A DNA stretch of 64,000 nt, taken from NCBI GenBank assembly GCA_977006965.1, contig OZ345354.1, forward strand, positions 124,001 through 188,000, read 5' to 3'. The position numbers and the translations under genes are program-made. Within the stretch, counting starts at the first letter, position 1. Every line of letters starts with the position of its first letter. The notes under the pieces are model-generated. The model saw only the letters and a program-made list of their open reading frames with translations. It did not search any database and was not told where the DNA came from. This stretch comes from Phymatolithon calcareum. Taxonomy: Eukaryota > Rhodophyta > Florideophyceae > Hapalidiales. Positions 61,926 to 64,000 of this stretch are shown one piece after another.

Positions 61926-62668
61926 TCAAACTAAAGAAAGCAGAGTTCTTCGCCTTGAAGACGGTTCAGCTCGGGTATTTCCAAATGAACTGTCCTTACT
62001 CGCTCGAGCGTTTTGGTTCATCGCAGAATAAGTTCTCTTACTGCCAATGCGATAGTCTTTTGGCATGATTGACCGAAGAGTTTCCGCAGAGTGGTTCGTT
62101 TGGAGTGCTCTACCGCATCTCCAAATGGTTCCCTTTTCTCCATCCCAGCGATGTCTTTCCTTGTATAATGCCACTCGCGTATGCTCTTGACTTCAATCGG
62201 TTCATTGAGATAGGCTCGTTCTCTCGCCATTGCCCGTTCTAGCATTTTGAAAACTAAGATTTCCCGTCGTATCTGGCTGTTTGAATCCGGCACATGACGC
62301 GGAGTCTGCCCGTCCTTGCTCAAGCTACGACTCCCTATATCCTGTACGTTTTGTGTCCAAGGTGTTAAGTGCATTGCGTACTCACAGCGCGGCTGCATTA
62401 TTGCCTTGAATATCTTTATGCATTTCTGGACGGTAAATCCTTTCTTGAAACTCCCAGTGTGCGTAACTCGTATACGGTAGTCCTTGCCTTCCTTGGCGTT
62501 GTACCATTTGCGTGTCTGAAACACATTCGGGCCCTAAGGATACTCCAAGTTATGACAACTCCATGGCGTGTGCCTAGACTTCTGATTCGAGAATCTCGCT
62601 CTTCCCTTGTTTCGCATTCAAATGTCATCCCTCATACCTGGAGAGAAGAAACAATTAAGGTATGGTAA
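61926..62668 (-). pseudogene. LINE ORF2 3' fragment (right duplication copy)
   Basis: Same relic as 36608-37350, with a few substitutions (for example KSIREWHYTRKD here against KSMREWHYTRKD there). Confidence 0.75.
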
Positions 62669-64000
62669 AAGGAAGAAGAAGGCAGATCAATGAAGATTCC
62701 TATTGAAGGCAAGCTACCAGGGATCCTTTACATAGGAGAAAGAACAACACGTTTAAGGTGCCTAAGGTTGAAATTCAACCGAGCACCCCTTTGGAGAAAA
62801 TCAATATTGGGTGTCTACTGTGGGATTACCGCGGTGATCGAACTAGCCGCCTTACAACATACTCTAGCGTCGTCGAAGATGAGTACAGAAATTGAGTTTG
62901 AGTGCAAGAGACTCACAGGAGCTCTTGTTGGGAGAGAATTACGAATCAAGAACGTTTTGAGTAGCCAGAGGACTTTAGCTTAGAGAATATCGCAAGAGCT
63001 GCCCCGTTACTCCAAGGTGAGGCTTTGGGTGCTCTCAAAATAAAATCATCAAATATCCCCTCATACCTGGGCCCAGTCATTTGGAAAGTGTTCAAGTGCA
63101 AGACGAAGTGGTTAGCACTTCAGGCCAATCTGTAAAAGAGATCAAATTTGTCGAAAAATTCAAGCTCTGATCATATTTTCTACTTATTTCAGCCGCTCCT
63201 TAGCTAGTTATCGGCTTCGTTCTTCAATCTCTTGCAAAGAATCATGGCATCGACTTGACGATCAAATGATGTCTTTTCTGTGTTCGCAAGAGTGAGCGAG
63301 GAGGTGTCCTTGTCGAGCATGCTATGCAAGTCGCATGTTTTCCTTGCGCTAGTCATTGTAAATCTAACATCATCAGATTGGCCGTCCGCTTATTGAGTGA
63401 TCACCATTAGTTGAAAGAAATAACTCTGTATTCCGTGGTGCGAAATCCTATGCAACTCCACTGTGTACCATCGACACCAGGAGTCTCCCTCATCGTGCTT
63501 GCAGAGAGTATAAAAGAGTTCTCTATAAAATACGTACACCCACACGTTGAAACCGGAGGGTCTTTGAAAGCACGAACGGAATAAACTCCTTCTCTCGGGA
63601 TCTCGCTGCGCTATTTCCGTTCTCCTGCGGTGCATCTGACTTGTGATCGACTGAGTCGCCGACGTTGGAAGTCGCTCTACGCGGTAATCCAGGGAAGTCA
63701 CATCAGCATGTGTGGCTCTTACGGAGCAGTGGTATTATCAAGTGATGTAGAGCCGGGGTATTCTCGCTGAGCCTCGCGTCACGCCTTGTGATACGAGAGT
63801 GGGTCGAGCTTTGTATTTGCAGATTTTTCTACTCGCGTTAACCATCTTGTTAAGGCGGGTGACGCGAGTAGCGTACATTAAAGTCACCTGTGAAATATGA
63901 TGGAGGTAACGAGTTGAGTGCGATGACCAGTGGTCGATGAAGCAAAGCCCGGGTGTGATGTCAGCTTGGCCACGTGTGGAAACAGTCCTACTTCATTGCC
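62669..64000. other. Duplicated non-coding region, cut by window end
   Basis: Matches 37351-38682, including the short frames at 62690-62983 and 63390-63701 and the CTACTCGCGT hairpin near 63829-63871. No gene is supported. Confidence 0.45.

Larger units (their letters stand above)
53381..64000 (+). repeat. Right copy of the segmental duplication (matches 33252-38682)
   Basis: Same start (CTTACAGGCATTTC) and order as the left copy, reaching the window end. It is opened by a 6.1-kb insertion at 53895-60017, lacks the left copy's 968-bp element, and has a 13-bp deletion near 53640. It has an extra 27-bp palindrome at 60137-60163. Its membrane-protein gene is frameshifted. Confidence 0.92.

Overview
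The window looks like a repeat-rich piece of a eukaryotic nuclear genome. Short spliceosomal introns (67 and 72 bp), Kozak-like ATG contexts, an HVA22/REEP-type ER protein and a cation-diffusion-facilitator protein show that it is eukaryotic. Compact, mostly intron-poor genes set among Ty3/gypsy, Ty1/copia, LINE, pogo/Tigger-like and IS5/Harbinger-like elements suggest a red alga (Chondrus-like). That assignment is inference; another algal or oomycete-type protist is possible.

Layout, left part (0-24 kb). A broken Ty3/gypsy element (1-2.9 kb) ends in AT-hook sequence and a ~90-bp tandem repeat. A minus-strand gene at 3.06-4.39 kb carries a close copy of the histone H3 N-terminal tail and one in-frame stop. 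A broken copy of an uncharacterised two-exon gene lies at 6.37-7.30 kb. A complete 3.5-kb pogo/Tigger-like transposon (9714-13240, perfect 23-bp inverted ends, TA duplication) holds a transposase with two TGA codons and a degraded captured acyl-CoA synthetase fragment. It lies between two paralogous terminal exons of an unknown family (8.9-9.1 and 13.5-13.7 kb). At 15.2-23.4 kb is a cluster with a ~1440-codon transposase-like gene broken only by in-frame stops, plus two unknown coiled-coil genes.

Middle (24-43 kb). Probable host genes are a divergent CDF-family transporter (26.35-27.37 kb), an HVA22/REEP protein (28.4-28.85 kb), an intact 497-residue membrane protein (35.08-36.57 kb), a possibly plastid-targeted protein (39.8-40.3 kb) and a type I membrane protein (41.8-43.0 kb). 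Between them lie a 329-bp MITE, a degraded LINE RNase H domain holding an 84-bp hairpin, and a 968-bp inverted-repeat element.

Right part (43-64 kb). A copia element with both LTRs and a CTAGG target duplication fills 43063-50386 and carries an extra zinc-finger ORF upstream of gag. A LINE of the same family as fragments elsewhere follows. From 53381 to the window end the sequence repeats 33252-38682, a segmental duplication about 2% diverged where compared by eye. Each copy supplies the empty site for an insertion in the other: the 968-bp element in the left copy, and a 6.1-kb element in the right copy flanked by ATGTA. The 6.1-kb element holds a broken IS5/Harbinger-like transposase diverging from an accessory gene (the same family as the 6.37-kb gene), and that accessory gene is itself split by a 2.79-kb Tigger-like transposon whose removal would restore the frame. 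Both insertions hit the same ~95-bp foldback sequence.

The genes do not form a pathway. The window is best read as a few host genes embedded in nested mobile elements. The most unusual candidates are the H3-tail-like protein, the two-gene DNA element with its uncharacterised accessory protein, and the Tigger element with captured host sequence.
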